Shown here in pieces: positions 18,723-27,667 of a stretch of DNA of 64,000 bases. Location: contig NZ_VLKG01000005.1 in NCBI RefSeq assembly GCF_007830255.1, forward strand, positions 124,001-188,000, read 5' to 3'. The first letter of the stretch is position 1. Every line of letters begins with the position of its first letter. The notes under the pieces are model-generated. The model saw only the letters and a list, made by a program, of their open reading frames with translations. It made no database searches and was not told the origin of the DNA. The translations under genes were made by a program, and so were the position numbers. This stretch comes from Azomonas agilis. GTDB lineage: Bacteria; Pseudomonadota; Gammaproteobacteria; Pseudomonadales; Pseudomonadaceae.

Positions 18723-19184
18723 ATGAAATACCTATCTATTGTTCTGTTGGGTTTGAGTCTATCGCTGAGCCATCAGGCGATAGGGGGTGAAAAAACGGAA
18801 ACCGCTATTGGGGGCGCATTGGGCGGAGCCTTAGGCAGTGTGGTTGGCCAACAAATAGGTGGATCAACCGGTGCAACCATAGGCGCGGGTGTAGGTGGTG
18901 CAGCGGGTGGCGCTGTGGGGGCGCGTGATGGCCGCCGGACGGAGTCTGCCATTGGTGGTGCTCTGGGGGCTGCGGGTGGTAACGTAATCGGCCGACAAGT
19001 CAGCGGTAGTACCGGTGGCGTTGTAGGTGCTGCCATCGGTGGTGCAGCGGGCGGTGCCTTAGGTAATGCCTACGCCGATGACGATCGGGATAAACGCAGT
19101 AAGTCCCGCCATGTTCGTCGCTATGATGAAGATCATCGTCGTGGTAAAGGGCATTCTAAGCACTGGCATAAGCACCATCGCTAG
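18723..19184 (+). CDS. Glycine-zipper domain protein, copy 1
   Basis: Exported 153-residue protein of unknown function. A signal peptide (about 1-20) precedes two near-identical glycine-zipper modules of about 48 residues. Each starts TE(T/S)AIGGALG and passes through GSTG and GAAGGA, and they join at about residue 70. A short basic, His/Arg/Asp-rich tail follows. Glycine zippers usually form tightly packed membrane-inserted helices in outer-membrane proteins. ATG 18723 has AAGGA upstream. A close paralogue lies at 53528-54016 with the same modules but a longer acidic-basic tail. Function is inferred from composition only. Confidence 0.8.
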   Translation: MKYLSIVLLGLSLSLSHQAIGGEKTETAIGGALGGALGSVVGQQIGGSTGATIGAGVGGAAGGAVGARDGRRTESAIGGALGAAGGNVIGRQVSGSTGGVVGAAIGGAAGGALGNAYADDDRDKRSKSRHVRRYDEDHRRGKGHSKHWHKHHR

Positions 19185-19211
19185 TCCAAAGTATTAGCCC
19201 AGCATTCCATT

Positions 19212-19252
19212 CTAAAAGCGCGCCCCTATATCGGACGCGCTTTTAGATTTTT
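19212..19252 (+). terminator. Rho-independent terminator after glycine-zipper gene
   Basis: CTAAAAGCGCG at 19212-19222 pairs perfectly with CGCGCTTTTAG at 19236-19246 and is followed by ATTTTT. Confidence 0.88.
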
Positions 19253-19268
19253 GACTTAGGAGTTTTTC

Positions 19269-19589
19269 ATGCAGCATTCAATGCGGATTTTAGGATTGCT
19301 GATTGGCCTCACCTCCGCTGGCTTGTGCCAAGCCATGAGTTCCACAGCGATGACGGATATGATTTCCGGTGGCCTGACCAATGCCACCGATGCCACTTCC
19401 GATGCCACCTCATCAAGGGACGATGACAAAGTGGTGTTAGCCGCTCGTGACGATGCCGCTCGTTATGTGGCCACTCATGGGGAACAGCGCGGTGCTTATC
19501 TTGAAGCCGCGCTCACTCTGATCCGCCAACAACAACCCGACTTACAGGCTACGGATATGCAGTTGGCGGAGGCGATTCTAAGCCGCTAG
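19269..19589 (+). CDS. DUF2388 domain protein, copy 1
   Basis: Small exported protein (106 residues) of the DUF2388 family, found mainly in Pseudomonas and of unknown function. An N-terminal signal sequence ends near CQAMS. The conserved domain reads VVLAARDDAARYVATHG, then RGAYLEAAL and the C-terminal LAEAILSR. A second copy at 25577-25900 shares this pattern (ARDDAASFVAT, RGARLEAAL, LAEAIL). ATG 19269 follows TTAGGAG. It lies downstream of a terminator and converges on the CorC-type gene with a two-base gap. Confidence 0.8.
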   Translation: MQHSMRILGLLIGLTSAGLCQAMSSTAMTDMISGGLTNATDATSDATSSRDDDKVVLAARDDAARYVATHGEQRGAYLEAALTLIRQQQPDLQATDMQLAEAILSR

Positions 19590-19591
19590 CT

Positions 19592-20953
19592 TCACTTGGC
19601 TTCAGGAGTTTGTTTAACCACCTTAGCTAAAACGATTTTGGGGCCGCGCATCTTTTTGATGATGATGCGCAATGCACCGACCTCTAGGGTTTCGTTCTCG
19701 GTGGGAACGCGCTTGAGGGTTTCGTAGATCAGTCCGGCTAGGGTTTCTGCTTCAATATCTTCTAGGGTTATCCCTAACAGACGCTCGACCTTAAATATCG
19801 GTGTATCACCTTGAACCAAGAGTTTTCCCGGCTGGTAGGCTAAGATTCCCCGTTCGGCCTTGCGGTGTTCATCCTGAATATCACCGACCAGAGTTTCCAA
19901 CACATCTTCCATAGTCAGATAGCCGATGACTTTATGGTCAGCCTCTTCCACGAGAGCAAAGTGCGAGCTTCCACTACGGAAGCGATCCAGCAGACTGGAT
20001 AAGGACATATGGCGGGAAACGCGCTCAATAGGATGCAGCAGATCATCTAGCTTAAAGCTTGAGGGCAGCATTTCCAGCAAGGATAGGTGTAAGAGCAAGT
20101 CCTTGATGTGCAGTACCCCGATAAAGCTGTTGCTGGCTTCATCGTATATAGGATAGCGGCTGTATTTGTGGCGGCGAAACTCAGCTAATACCTCATCTAA
20201 CGAGGCATTGCGCTCTAGGTAAACCAAGTTTTCGCGCGAGTTGGCCCAGTCAGCTACCTCCAAATCCCCAAGCTCCATAGCTGAAGCTAACACCCTCATG
20301 CCCTGATCGTCCGGGTCGCTGGCGCGGTTGGAGTGCAAAATCAGTTTTAACTCGTCACGGGAGTACAGATGCTCATGGTGGGCACCTGCTTCGCCTTGTC
20401 CAGCGATGCGTAAAATACCATTGGCACTGGCATTGAGCAGGTAAATGGCCGGATACATCAGCCAATAAAACAAATATAGGGGAACCGCCGTCCATAGAGA
20501 CAGCAATTCAGGTTGGCGGATGGCCCAAGATTTTGGTGCTAACTCACCGATCACAATATGCAAATAGGAAATAATGAAGAAGGCGGTGAAGAAGGCAATG
20601 CCGTGAATCAATACCTCAGAGGTAACTCCAAGCTCGCGCAGCATGGGTTCTAATAGGGTGGCAAAAGCCGGTTCGCCCACCCAACCCAATCCTAACGAAG
20701 CTAGGGTAATACCGAGCTGGCAGGCGGATAAATAAGCATCCAACTGAGCATGCACGGTGCGTAAAATCTGGCCACGCCAGCCGTTTTCAGCCGCGATGGC
20801 CTCGACCTTAGTGGCGCGCAGTTTGACCATCGCAAACTCAGCCGCCACAAAGAAACCATTTAGCAGCACTAGCAGAAAGGCAAACAGCACTAGGCCAATA
20901 TCGGCCCAATAGGAAACAGCCGCAAGATCAGAGACAGCAGTATCGGGGGACAT
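19592..20953 (-). CDS. CNNM/CorC-family transporter-associated protein (hemolysin-like)
   Basis: Inner-membrane protein with the DUF21-CBS-CorC_HlyC architecture, associated with Mg2+/Co2+ efflux or homeostasis. The 453-residue chain has an N-terminal DUF21 region with about four membrane segments (from LVLFAFLLVLLNGFFVAAEFAM to about residue 190). A CBS pair follows at about 215-345 (SRYPIYDE, GVLHIKDLL, GYLTMEDVLETLVGDI), then a C-terminal CorC_HlyC domain (about 365-445). ATG 20953 has AAAGAG upstream; a TTG at 20974 is the alternative. It lies just downstream of phoR on the same strand, with no obvious link to phosphate sensing. Confidence 0.88.
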   Translation of the reverse strand: MSPDTAVSDLAAVSYWADIGLVLFAFLLVLLNGFFVAAEFAMVKLRATKVEAIAAENGWRGQILRTVHAQLDAYLSACQLGITLASLGLGWVGEPAFATLLEPMLRELGVTSEVLIHGIAFFTAFFIISYLHIVIGELAPKSWAIRQPELLSLWTAVPLYLFYWLMYPAIYLLNASANGILRIAGQGEAGAHHEHLYSRDELKLILHSNRASDPDDQGMRVLASAMELGDLEVADWANSRENLVYLERNASLDEVLAEFRRHKYSRYPIYDEASNSFIGVLHIKDLLLHLSLLEMLPSSFKLDDLLHPIERVSRHMSLSSLLDRFRSGSSHFALVEEADHKVIGYLTMEDVLETLVGDIQDEHRKAERGILAYQPGKLLVQGDTPIFKVERLLGITLEDIEAETLAGLIYETLKRVPTENETLEVGALRIIIKKMRGPKIVLAKVVKQTPEAK

Positions 20954-21045
20954 GGAAACTCTTTCAGAGAACAAGATTTAATCAGAATGAGGGCAGGCTT
21001 AGATGAATGCAAGAGGTAGCTGCCCTCTGTGGCCGACGGAATCTG

Positions 21046-22371
21046 TTATGCCCTGATCGGTGTTGGGCTGGGGGTGCGGATCAGCATGTGCTCGGCAGGA
21101 AGATGACAGATAAAGGTGCTACCTTGGCCGGGTATGCTTTGAATTTCCAGCCAACCCTTATGCCGTAGCAGTACATGCTTGACGATGGCTAGCCCTAAGC
21201 CTGTGCCACCTGTGATGCTGGCACGGCTGGAGTCCACCCGGTAAAAACGCTCGGTCAGACGCGGCAAATGCTTATTGTCGATCCCGATGCCGTTATCTTG
21301 TACCGACAAATGGGCTCCTTGCGTATCGTGCCACCAACGGATGTAAATTTTGCCCTCGGAAGGGGTGTACTTTACGGCATTGAATACCAGATTAGAAAAG
21401 GCGCTGCGTAGTTCCGACTCACTGCCTTTAAACAGCAAATCAGGTTCGGCTTCTAAGATGAACTCATGGCCTTTGTCACTGGACAAGGATTGAGCATCGG
21501 TTTTGATGGATTGCAGTAGATTAGTAACCACTACGGGTTGGTTGCTGGCTGGATACTGGGTGGTTTCTAATTTGGTCAGGAGCAGCAAGTCTTCCAATAG
21601 ATGGCGCATGCGCTCGGTTTGTTGCTCCATCCGTTGTAAGGGTTTGACCCAGCGCGGATTGACCTCATCGGCATGTTCCAGCAGGGTTTCCAGATAGCCG
21701 ACAATCACAGTGAGTGGGGTGCGTAATTCGTGGGATACATTGGCCACGAAGTCTTTACGCATCTGTTCCAATGAATGTAAACGGGTAATATCGCGCACCA
21801 GCATCAGGTATTCGCCATCACCGTAGCGGGTAATGGTAAATTGCAGGTAGATGCGGTCGTTGATGGGCGAAGGCAATTCCAAGGGATCTTGGTACTGACC
21901 TCGATCGAAGTATTCTTTGTAGGCTGGATGGCGCACCAAGTTAGTGACTGTTTGGCCAAAATCTTGCGGGGCACGCAGGCCTAATAGGTGTTCAGCGGCT
22001 TTGTTGCACCATTCTAAATTGCCTTGGTGCATCACGATCACAGCATCCTGCAAGGCGGCGGTGGAGTCCTGAACACGGTCAATAATGGCTTGCAGATTGG
22101 CGCGTACCCGTTGCTCATGGCGTTGCCACTGGTAGAGCTTGTCGAACACTTCGGCCCACAGGCCAAAGCCTTCAGGGGGATGCTCCCCGGTATGGGTGCG
22201 TTTTAGCCAATTGTTTAAATGCAGCAGTTGTGACAACGTAATGACCAAATAGATGGCCAATCCTACCGTAAACGACCAACCATAATGTCCACTGATCAAT
22301 CCCAGCAGCAGACAACATAGGGTCAGAATCAGCAGGCGACGTGCTAATCCCAGACGCCAATCTTGATTCAC
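21046..22371 (-). CDS. phoR: Phosphate regulon sensor histidine kinase PhoR
   Basis: Membrane-bound histidine kinase that phosphorylates PhoB under phosphate limitation. The 441-residue protein has two closely spaced N-terminal membrane segments (about 12-50) and a charged region. A PAS domain follows at about 95-195, then the phospho-acceptor H-box VSHELRTPLT near residue 212, and the ATPase with SNLVFNAVKYT, DNGIGID and GGTGLGLAIVKH. The start is GTG 22371 with GGAG about nine bases upstream. It sits 32 bases after phoB in the same operon. Confidence 0.95.
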   Translation of the reverse strand: MNQDWRLGLARRLLILTLCCLLLGLISGHYGWSFTVGLAIYLVITLSQLLHLNNWLKRTHTGEHPPEGFGLWAEVFDKLYQWQRHEQRVRANLQAIIDRVQDSTAALQDAVIVMHQGNLEWCNKAAEHLLGLRAPQDFGQTVTNLVRHPAYKEYFDRGQYQDPLELPSPINDRIYLQFTITRYGDGEYLMLVRDITRLHSLEQMRKDFVANVSHELRTPLTVIVGYLETLLEHADEVNPRWVKPLQRMEQQTERMRHLLEDLLLLTKLETTQYPASNQPVVVTNLLQSIKTDAQSLSSDKGHEFILEAEPDLLFKGSESELRSAFSNLVFNAVKYTPSEGKIYIRWWHDTQGAHLSVQDNGIGIDNKHLPRLTERFYRVDSSRASITGGTGLGLAIVKHVLLRHKGWLEIQSIPGQGSTFICHLPAEHMLIRTPSPTPIRA

Positions 22372-22403
22372 GGGTCATTACTCCTTGACTGAGGTGCTTC
22401 ACT

Positions 22404-23093
22404 TCAGTTTTTAGTGGAAAAGCGGTATCCCGTACCGCGCACAGTCTGTACTAAATTCTCATAAGCCTCACCTAGGGCTTTGCGCAAACGACGGATGTGT
22501 ACATCCACGGTGCGCTCTTCAACGTACACATTCCCGCCCCAGACTTGGTCTAGGAGTTGACTGCGGGTGTAGGCACGTTCTTGGTGGGTCATAAAAAATT
22601 GCAGTAAGCGGTATTCGGTGGGGCCCATTTCAGCAGGACGGCCATCAATGGTCACGCGGTGGCTGATGGGGTCGAGGATTAAGCCACCCACTTCTATCGG
22701 GCTTTCGTTGTCGATGGCTCCAGCGCGGCGCAGCACGGCTTTAAGGCGTGCCACCAGCTCCCGAGGGGAAAAGGGTTTGGTGATGTAATCATCGGCCCCA
22801 ACGTCCAATCCCTGCACCTTGTTGTCTTCTTCAGCCTTGGCGGTCAGCATCACGATAGGGATATCCATCGTCATTTCATCGCGCTTCAGGCGGCGGGCTA
22901 ACTCGATGCCGGAAGTACCCGGCAGCATCCAGTCCATAAGAATCAGATCCGGTTTACGATCAATCACCAAAGCGTGGGCCTGTTGTGCGCCCTCAGCCTC
23001 CAGACATTCGTATCCGGCCATCTCCAGCGCTACGGCGATCATTTCGCGGATCGGTGCCTCGTCATCGACGATTAGGATACTTTTGCCATTCAT
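22404..23093 (-). CDS. phoB: Phosphate regulon response regulator PhoB
   Basis: OmpR-type response regulator (229 residues) that activates phosphate-scavenging genes by binding Pho boxes. The receiver domain (1-120) has the acidic pair DDE at 10-12, phospho-acceptor Asp54 ([10 protein letters not shown]) and the conserved Lys of MLTAKAEED. The winged-helix DNA-binding domain (about 130-227) ends with [12 protein letters not shown] and VRGTGYRF. phoR follows in the same direction. A Pho-box-like sequence 51 bases upstream suggests autoregulation, as known for phoB in other bacteria. Confidence 0.97.
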   Translation of the reverse strand: MNGKSILIVDDEAPIREMIAVALEMAGYECLEAEGAQQAHALVIDRKPDLILMDWMLPGTSGIELARRLKRDEMTMDIPIVMLTAKAEEDNKVQGLDVGADDYITKPFSPRELVARLKAVLRRAGAIDNESPIEVGGLILDPISHRVTIDGRPAEMGPTEYRLLQFFMTHQERAYTRSQLLDQVWGGNVYVEERTVDVHIRRLRKALGEAYENLVQTVRGTGYRFSTKN

Positions 23094-23143
23094 GGAAAAA
23101 TTGCCTCAATACGTTTCTATTACGAGAATTAGATAACGAAATT

Positions 23144-23161
23144 ATTGCAGCTATGTGACAG
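23144..23161 (-). promoter_or_regulatory. Candidate Pho box upstream of phoB
   Basis: On the minus strand the sequence reads CTGTCAC-ATAG-CTGCAAT, two seven-base direct repeats with a four-base A/T-rich spacer. The first matches CTGTCAT at six of seven positions and the second at five. It is followed about nine bases on by TATCTA, a plausible -10 element. This is the position and form expected for PhoB autoregulation. Confidence 0.6.
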
Positions 23162-23238
23162 GTCGCCAGAAGCTCAACAAAGCACCTTAGCGATGGCTCA
23201 ACCTAGAGCGCTATAATGCGGCTTTTTGAGCCCTTAGC

Positions 23239-23634
23239 ATGAAACCTCGCTTAACGGCGGCTGCCGATCCCGAACGCTTAGAGACTTGGGCCCGCTACTA
23301 CAATGGCCTGTGTCAGGGATGCCAAGCTATTTGCTGCACTTTGCCAGCAGAAATTCGTCTGAATGATTTAATTCGCTTGGGGGTGGTGGATGAGTTTGAG
23401 CGCGATGAACCGCTAAAAAACATTGCTCGGCGCTTGATGAAAGAGGGCGTGATTGAGCACTTTAATCAAAAATCCGGGCGCTTTACCCTGACGCGCCTGT
23501 CCAATGACGACTGTCTGTACTTAGATCGTAAAAGCCGTCTGTGCACCGTGTACGACAAACGCCCCGATACTTGCCGCAATCACCCCCAGATTGGGCCTCG
23601 TCCGGGATATTGCGCCTATCGTCCTAAAAGTTGA
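23239..23634 (+). CDS. YkgJ-family cysteine cluster protein
   Basis: Small cytoplasmic protein (131 residues) of the YkgJ/UPF0153 cysteine-cluster family, thought to bind zinc or an iron-sulfur cluster; no reaction is established. Cysteines are arranged as CQGCQAICC near residues 24-32, DCLYLD and LCTVYDKRPDTC near 95-115, and a C-terminal GYCAYRP. It is divergent from phoB with 145 bases between, and its stop lies five bases from the end of the convergent DUF4105 gene. Confidence 0.82.
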   Translation: MKPRLTAAADPERLETWARYYNGLCQGCQAICCTLPAEIRLNDLIRLGVVDEFERDEPLKNIARRLMKEGVIEHFNQKSGRFTLTRLSNDDCLYLDRKSRLCTVYDKRPDTCRNHPQIGPRPGYCAYRPKS

Positions 23635-23639
23635 TGGAA

Positions 23640-25580
23640 TTAGGGCAACCTAAACCCTCCTTGTTTTTGATGTAAGTCGCGTAAATGCTGCGCAATGTGC
23701 GCCAAATTGGCCTCAATAGCTTCTAATTGCTTTAAGGATGAGCCATTCAGCAACTGCCGTACCTGTTGATCCAACTGTGTGCCCAAGTGTTTTAGGGTCT
23801 GTTGGCGTTGCTGTGTGGCTTGTTCTAAAGCAGTCCATTCGTCTGCTTGGGGAATACCGTAGCCAGAGCTTTCCAGCAGTTCTGCGGGGCGGCTGAGGTA
23901 ACCACTGTTGGCCAACATAGCACGCAGGGTTTCGTCGGCTTGGTTCAATAGCTCTGCGTTTGAACTGCGGCTTAAATAGCGGTTTTTGACTTCATCGCGA
24001 GCCGCTAACAAACGTTGATAATAAGCGCCCTGTTCCAGCAGCAATAAGGCGGCACTGCTGGGCAGATCGGCTTGGGCGATCCAAGCACCGCGCTGGGCCG
24101 GTGTGAGCGCAAACCATGCCTCTAAGGTTTTTTCAGGTATTCCCAAGCGCTGCTGTAAAATTCCCAACATGCGCTCATAGCGCTCCCGGTAGGAGTCAAA
24201 CCGATAGCCCAGTCGTAATGCTTCTTTAGGGTCGTCCAGTTTGCTGTAATCGGCTAACCCTCGTGTGTTCATCAGCTCTAACAAGCCATTGGGGAAGATA
24301 TTGTCCAGCGTTTGCAGCTTAGGATGTTGGGTGCCGCTGCGCAGCAAGTTGAGGGTTTCCACCGCGCAGTTATTGGACAAAAAATAATAGGTGCCGTCGT
24401 AGCTCCAATGCAGCTCAATACTGCGCTGTACTAAATGCTGGATGTGGGTGCGCGAGAGTTTGAGCGGCACTGAAGCCAAACTGCGCAGCTCCATGCGGGT
24501 GTATTCTTCGATCACCTGATCTAAGGGCAGGATAAACAGGCGCGAAGGATATTCCCCCACCAAACCATCCCAGCTAGACAGCTGCACATCGTTGACAAAG
24601 GCTCGAAAGGACAACACCAGATGGTGACTCAGATCCAAACGACAGGCTGGCCCCAGTGGGCGATTGGGCGCACAGATCACTAAACGCAACATGCTGTGCC
24701 CCCAACGGCTGGCCCATTCCTGATTGGCTTCCGCAATCAGATAGTCCACCTCGTACACCCGTTGCGGATTTAAACGCAGCAAGGGTTTACGGCCAAAATC
24801 CTGACCGGCATTGATGAGGGGATAATCCTCAGAACAGGCTGGGTTTTTCGGTTGCCATGCAAAATGCTGCTGAAAGTAGCGATATAGGGATGGGCGGCGG
24901 CAGGCGTATTCGGGATCAAGCAAAAAATACTCAAGGTTGACCGCCACAAACTCGCGAGGATTGCTGAGTTCATAAATATCAGGGTTGCGGACTTGGTAGC
25001 CGTTTTCGGTGCTGCGTTGGCCACGTTGTCCGGGTTGCTGGTTCCAGCCCGCTAAATCTAATAACTGAGGGTCGTCGCTGAGGCTGTATTGGCGCTCGCT
25101 TTGAGTGCGGCAGGCTTCCGATATTCCTACCCGCCCTAAACGTTTGAGTTGCTGCTGGCAGTGGCTGTAGTGGCTTTTTTGCGGTTCGCTCCACAAGGCA
25201 GCACGATCGTAGAAGTGAGTTAGCTCATGGATCAGGGTCGCTACCAATTCTTGGTGCAGAGTACCGTGCTTGCGTCCTGTAGGGGTATGCAGGGCTGATC
25301 CATCAGCCAGTGTGGCTAGAAAGCCTCGGTTGAGTTCCAAATGATGAGTACGAGCTCGCCCGTACACCTGAGCAGGCAGATCATCTTGCCAGCTTACTGC
25401 TACCTTTTGATTCAAGCGCTGAATAAAGGTCGGAGGGAGTAGCCTATACACCTGAGCCAATAGCTGCTCGCTGGCTTGGCGCTGTACTGGAGTTAGTGAG
25501 CTGGCATCTGCCAGATATAAAGCTAATTCGGCCTGTATTGGGGGACTGACTAACCACAGTACCAGCCACCAAGCCCTCAC
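23640..25580 (-). CDS. DUF4105 protein with N-terminal metallopeptidase-like region
   Basis: Exported protein (646 residues) of unknown function. A signal sequence (1-17) is followed by a region with LIHELTHFYDR near 115-125, a zincin-type HExxH motif. The DUF4105 domain follows (about 270-470), including RWGHSMLRLV and FLSNNCAVETLNLL. The last two give a His and Cys (Cys near 402) reminiscent of papain/NlpC-like folds. The C-terminal third is helical with Gln/Leu-rich coiled-coil character. The start is GTG 25580, overlapping the stop of the upstream DUF2388 gene (GTGA), so translation is probably coupled. Enzyme activity is inferred only. Confidence 0.82.
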   Translation of the reverse strand: MRAWWLVLWLVSPPIQAELALYLADASSLTPVQRQASEQLLAQVYRLLPPTFIQRLNQKVAVSWQDDLPAQVYGRARTHHLELNRGFLATLADGSALHTPTGRKHGTLHQELVATLIHELTHFYDRAALWSEPQKSHYSHCQQQLKRLGRVGISEACRTQSERQYSLSDDPQLLDLAGWNQQPGQRGQRSTENGYQVRNPDIYELSNPREFVAVNLEYFLLDPEYACRRPSLYRYFQQHFAWQPKNPACSEDYPLINAGQDFGRKPLLRLNPQRVYEVDYLIAEANQEWASRWGHSMLRLVICAPNRPLGPACRLDLSHHLVLSFRAFVNDVQLSSWDGLVGEYPSRLFILPLDQVIEEYTRMELRSLASVPLKLSRTHIQHLVQRSIELHWSYDGTYYFLSNNCAVETLNLLRSGTQHPKLQTLDNIFPNGLLELMNTRGLADYSKLDDPKEALRLGYRFDSYRERYERMLGILQQRLGIPEKTLEAWFALTPAQRGAWIAQADLPSSAALLLLEQGAYYQRLLAARDEVKNRYLSRSSNAELLNQADETLRAMLANSGYLSRPAELLESSGYGIPQADEWTALEQATQQRQQTLKHLGTQLDQQVRQLLNGSSLKQLEAIEANLAHIAQHLRDLHQKQGGFRLP

Positions 25581-25900
25581 AAAGATAAGATAGCTTCAGC
25601 TAAGGCGAGATCGGAAGTGGCACGGGCTTGGGGAAATTGCTCGCGCAGGGCCACAAGTGCTGCTTCTAAGCGCGCTCCTCGAACCGCGCCTTCCGTCGCC
25701 ACAAAGCTGGCAGCATCATCGCGGGCTTCCATCACGACCTTCATGTCCCGCACGGAGGTGGTAGTGTCGGAAGTAAAGTCGAGGGTGCGGTCGGTGTAGC
25801 GGGTCATCATGTTGCTGCTGGCCTGTACACTGCGGGCATGCAGATGGGGGGCGGCGCATAAGCTAAGGAGCAACAAAGCCTGAATGAGGAAGAAGCGCAT
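25577..25900 (-). CDS. DUF2388 domain protein, copy 2
   Basis: Small exported protein (107 residues) of the DUF2388 family, paralogous to the gene at 19269-19589. A signal peptide (about 1-22, ending HLHARS) precedes the domain with VVMEARDDAASFVAT, RGARLEAALVALRE and LAEAILSL. I chose ATG 25900, where the signal peptide begins; an upstream in-frame TTG at 25936 is less plausible. Its stop overlaps the start of the DUF4105 gene by four bases (GTGA). The arrangement of DUF2388 with DUF4105 near phoBR is familiar from Pseudomonas. Confidence 0.82.
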   Translation of the reverse strand: MRFFLIQALLLLSLCAAPHLHARSVQASSNMMTRYTDRTLDFTSDTTTSVRDMKVVMEARDDAASFVATEGAVRGARLEAALVALREQFPQARATSDLALAEAILSL

Positions 25901-26027
25901 GTGAAACAACCCAAAATTCGACGTAAGGAAAGACAAGCATAGCGGTAACCGGTTCCCACTCGGTATCTGGCCTGTAACAGCTTATGGCTTTTACAGGCGC
26001 ATCATAGAGTATGCTGCGTTAAGAATT

Positions 26028-26402
26028 TTAATCGCTGTTTTTGATTTCGGTAATACCGTGGGCTAGTGGGCGGCCTTGGTCATCCAGATTGACAAACACA
26101 ATCTCCTCCACGGTAATGATTTCGTGCTGGGTGCTTTTATTGCGCATGCTGCATTTAACGGTGATAGAGCTCTTGCCCAGTCGAACTACCGCGCAGCCAA
26201 TTTCAATGATGTCGCCCATTTTGGCCGGTGCATTGAAATTTATGCTGGACATGGCTTTGGTCACTAAATTGCGCGAGCCGAGTTGACAGAAGGCGTAGAT
26301 AGCGGCTTCTTCATCAATCCAAGCCAGTGCTTTGCCTCCAAACAAATTGCCAGCCCCGTTTAAGTCTTCACCCTTTACCATTTTACGGCTTCTGTACTTC
26401 AT
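26028..26402 (-). CDS. Hotdog-fold acyl-CoA thioesterase
   Basis: Predicted cytoplasmic acyl-CoA thioesterase of the YciA/BACH hotdog family. From ATG 26402 the protein has 124 residues. It carries the typical helix GNLFGGKALAWIDEEAA with the catalytic acid region, followed by SINFNAPAKMGDIIEI. The chosen start has AGGAG nine bases upstream; a longer in-frame reading to 26480 lacks a ribosome site and family similarity. The substrate cannot be told from sequence. No operon partners are evident. Confidence 0.85.
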   Translation of the reverse strand: MKYRSRKMVKGEDLNGAGNLFGGKALAWIDEEAAIYAFCQLGSRNLVTKAMSSINFNAPAKMGDIIEIGCAVVRLGKSSITVKCSMRNKSTQHEIITVEEIVFVNLDDQGRPLAHGITEIKNSD

Positions 26403-26564
26403 ACCAAGGCACTCCTGTGGTTTATCCGTATTTAAAGCATAAAGGGATTGAACGTATCCACTGAAGGGCATTTTAGTCAAAAAAATGTCCGCAGTTGTTC
26501 GTGGCTACTTAATAACGGTAGCCATAAACAATGAAGAAAGCGCGGGCTTGTTCGTACTTTGTCG

Positions 26565-26954
26565 TTAGGCTTTTTGTGCCCGCTCAATCAAAGCCAAGAC
26601 TCCCAGCTCATTGCGTACGCCCTGAAGCTGCAAGGGAAATCCGGCTTCGGTAGCCAATCGAGTGGCTTCGTCCAGCAAGCGTGAGCCTACGCCCCTCCGC
26701 CGAGTCAAGGCACGGACACACAGGTGAGACAGAGTCCAATGGGTGGCTTCGGGTTTTAACACGGCGGCTCCCAAAAGGCGGCTATTAAAGCGCGCCCCAA
26801 GGAGATGGGTTGCCTGTGAGGCTTGTTCAATCAAGGTAGTGATAGATTGCTCAGAGGTCAGCAGTCCTTCGGGGGCATCCGCATAAATTTTGAGCAAATC
26901 CTGACGATCTTGCTCTGTCAAGTTTGGGCCAAGCAGTTCAACCACAACCGGCAT
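26565..26954 (-). CDS. PanZ/PanM-like acetyl-CoA-binding GNAT protein
   Basis: A 129-residue GNAT-fold protein resembling PanZ (PanM), which binds acetyl-CoA and PanD. It promotes PanD self-cleavage and limits CoA synthesis. The acetyl-CoA-binding segment is RALTRRRGVGSRLLDEA near residues 81-97, preceded by the beta strand WTLSHLCVR. The N-terminus (LTEQDRQDLLKIY) resembles E. coli PanZ. It is divergent from hisB. PanZ function is inferred from similarity; a generic GNAT acetyltransferase is the alternative. Confidence 0.7.
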   Translation of the reverse strand: MPVVVELLGPNLTEQDRQDLLKIYADAPEGLLTSEQSITTLIEQASQATHLLGARFNSRLLGAAVLKPEATHWTLSHLCVRALTRRRGVGSRLLDEATRLATEAGFPLQLQGVRNELGVLALIERAQKA

Positions 26955-27073
26955 GGGAGACCCCCATCGAAGGATAAAAAACCAGTGTACCCCGCGTTTA
27001 GCGGTGACGGTAGCCGCCTAGCAAGGGCCACGACTATAATTAGCTACTTTTTTAGCCACTGGTGGAGCAGTTG

Positions 27074-27667
27074 ATGGCTGACCGTAAGGCACTTGTCGAG
27101 CGCAACACGCTGGAAACCCGAATCAAGGCCCAAATCAATCTGGATGGCACCGGACAAGCTCGCTTTGCCATTGGCGTACCCTTTTTGGAGCACATGCTGG
27201 ATCAAATCGCCCGTCACGGCTTGATTGATCTGGACATTGAATGCCACGGCGATCTGCACATTGACGACCACCACACGGTGGAGGATGTGGGCATTACCCT
27301 CGGCCAAGCCTTTGCCAAGGCGCTGGGGGATAAGAAAGGCATCCGTCGCTATGGCCATGCCTATGTGCCGCTGGATGAATCCCTATCCCGTGTGGTAGTG
27401 GATTTCTCCGGTCGTCCCGGTTTAGTGATGGATATTCCCTACACCCGCGCCCGTGTTGGCACCTTCGATGTGGATTTGTTTCAGGAGTTCTTTCAGGGCT
27501 TTGTGAATCACGCCCAAGTGACCCTGCATATCGACAATCTGCGTGGCACCAACACCCACCACCAGATCGAAACCGTGTTCAAAGCCTTTGGTCGCGCGTT
27601 ACGCATGGCCGCCGAGTTGGATGAGCGCATGGCCGGACAAACCCCCTCCACCAAAGGATGCCTGTAA
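27074..27667 (+). CDS. hisB: Imidazoleglycerol-phosphate dehydratase
   Basis: Dehydrates imidazole glycerol phosphate in histidine biosynthesis. This is the monofunctional form of 197 residues. The two metal-binding repeats are visible as DDHHTVED and NTHHQIET, with [10 protein letters not shown] and the C-terminal STKGCL of the Pseudomonas protein. ATG 27074 has GGTGGAG six bases upstream and gives the usual N-terminus MADRKAL. Its stop overlaps the hisH start (TAATG), so the two are translationally coupled. Confidence 0.97.
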   Translation: MADRKALVERNTLETRIKAQINLDGTGQARFAIGVPFLEHMLDQIARHGLIDLDIECHGDLHIDDHHTVEDVGITLGQAFAKALGDKKGIRRYGHAYVPLDESLSRVVVDFSGRPGLVMDIPYTRARVGTFDVDLFQEFFQGFVNHAQVTLHIDNLRGTNTHHQIETVFKAFGRALRMAAELDERMAGQTPSTKGCL

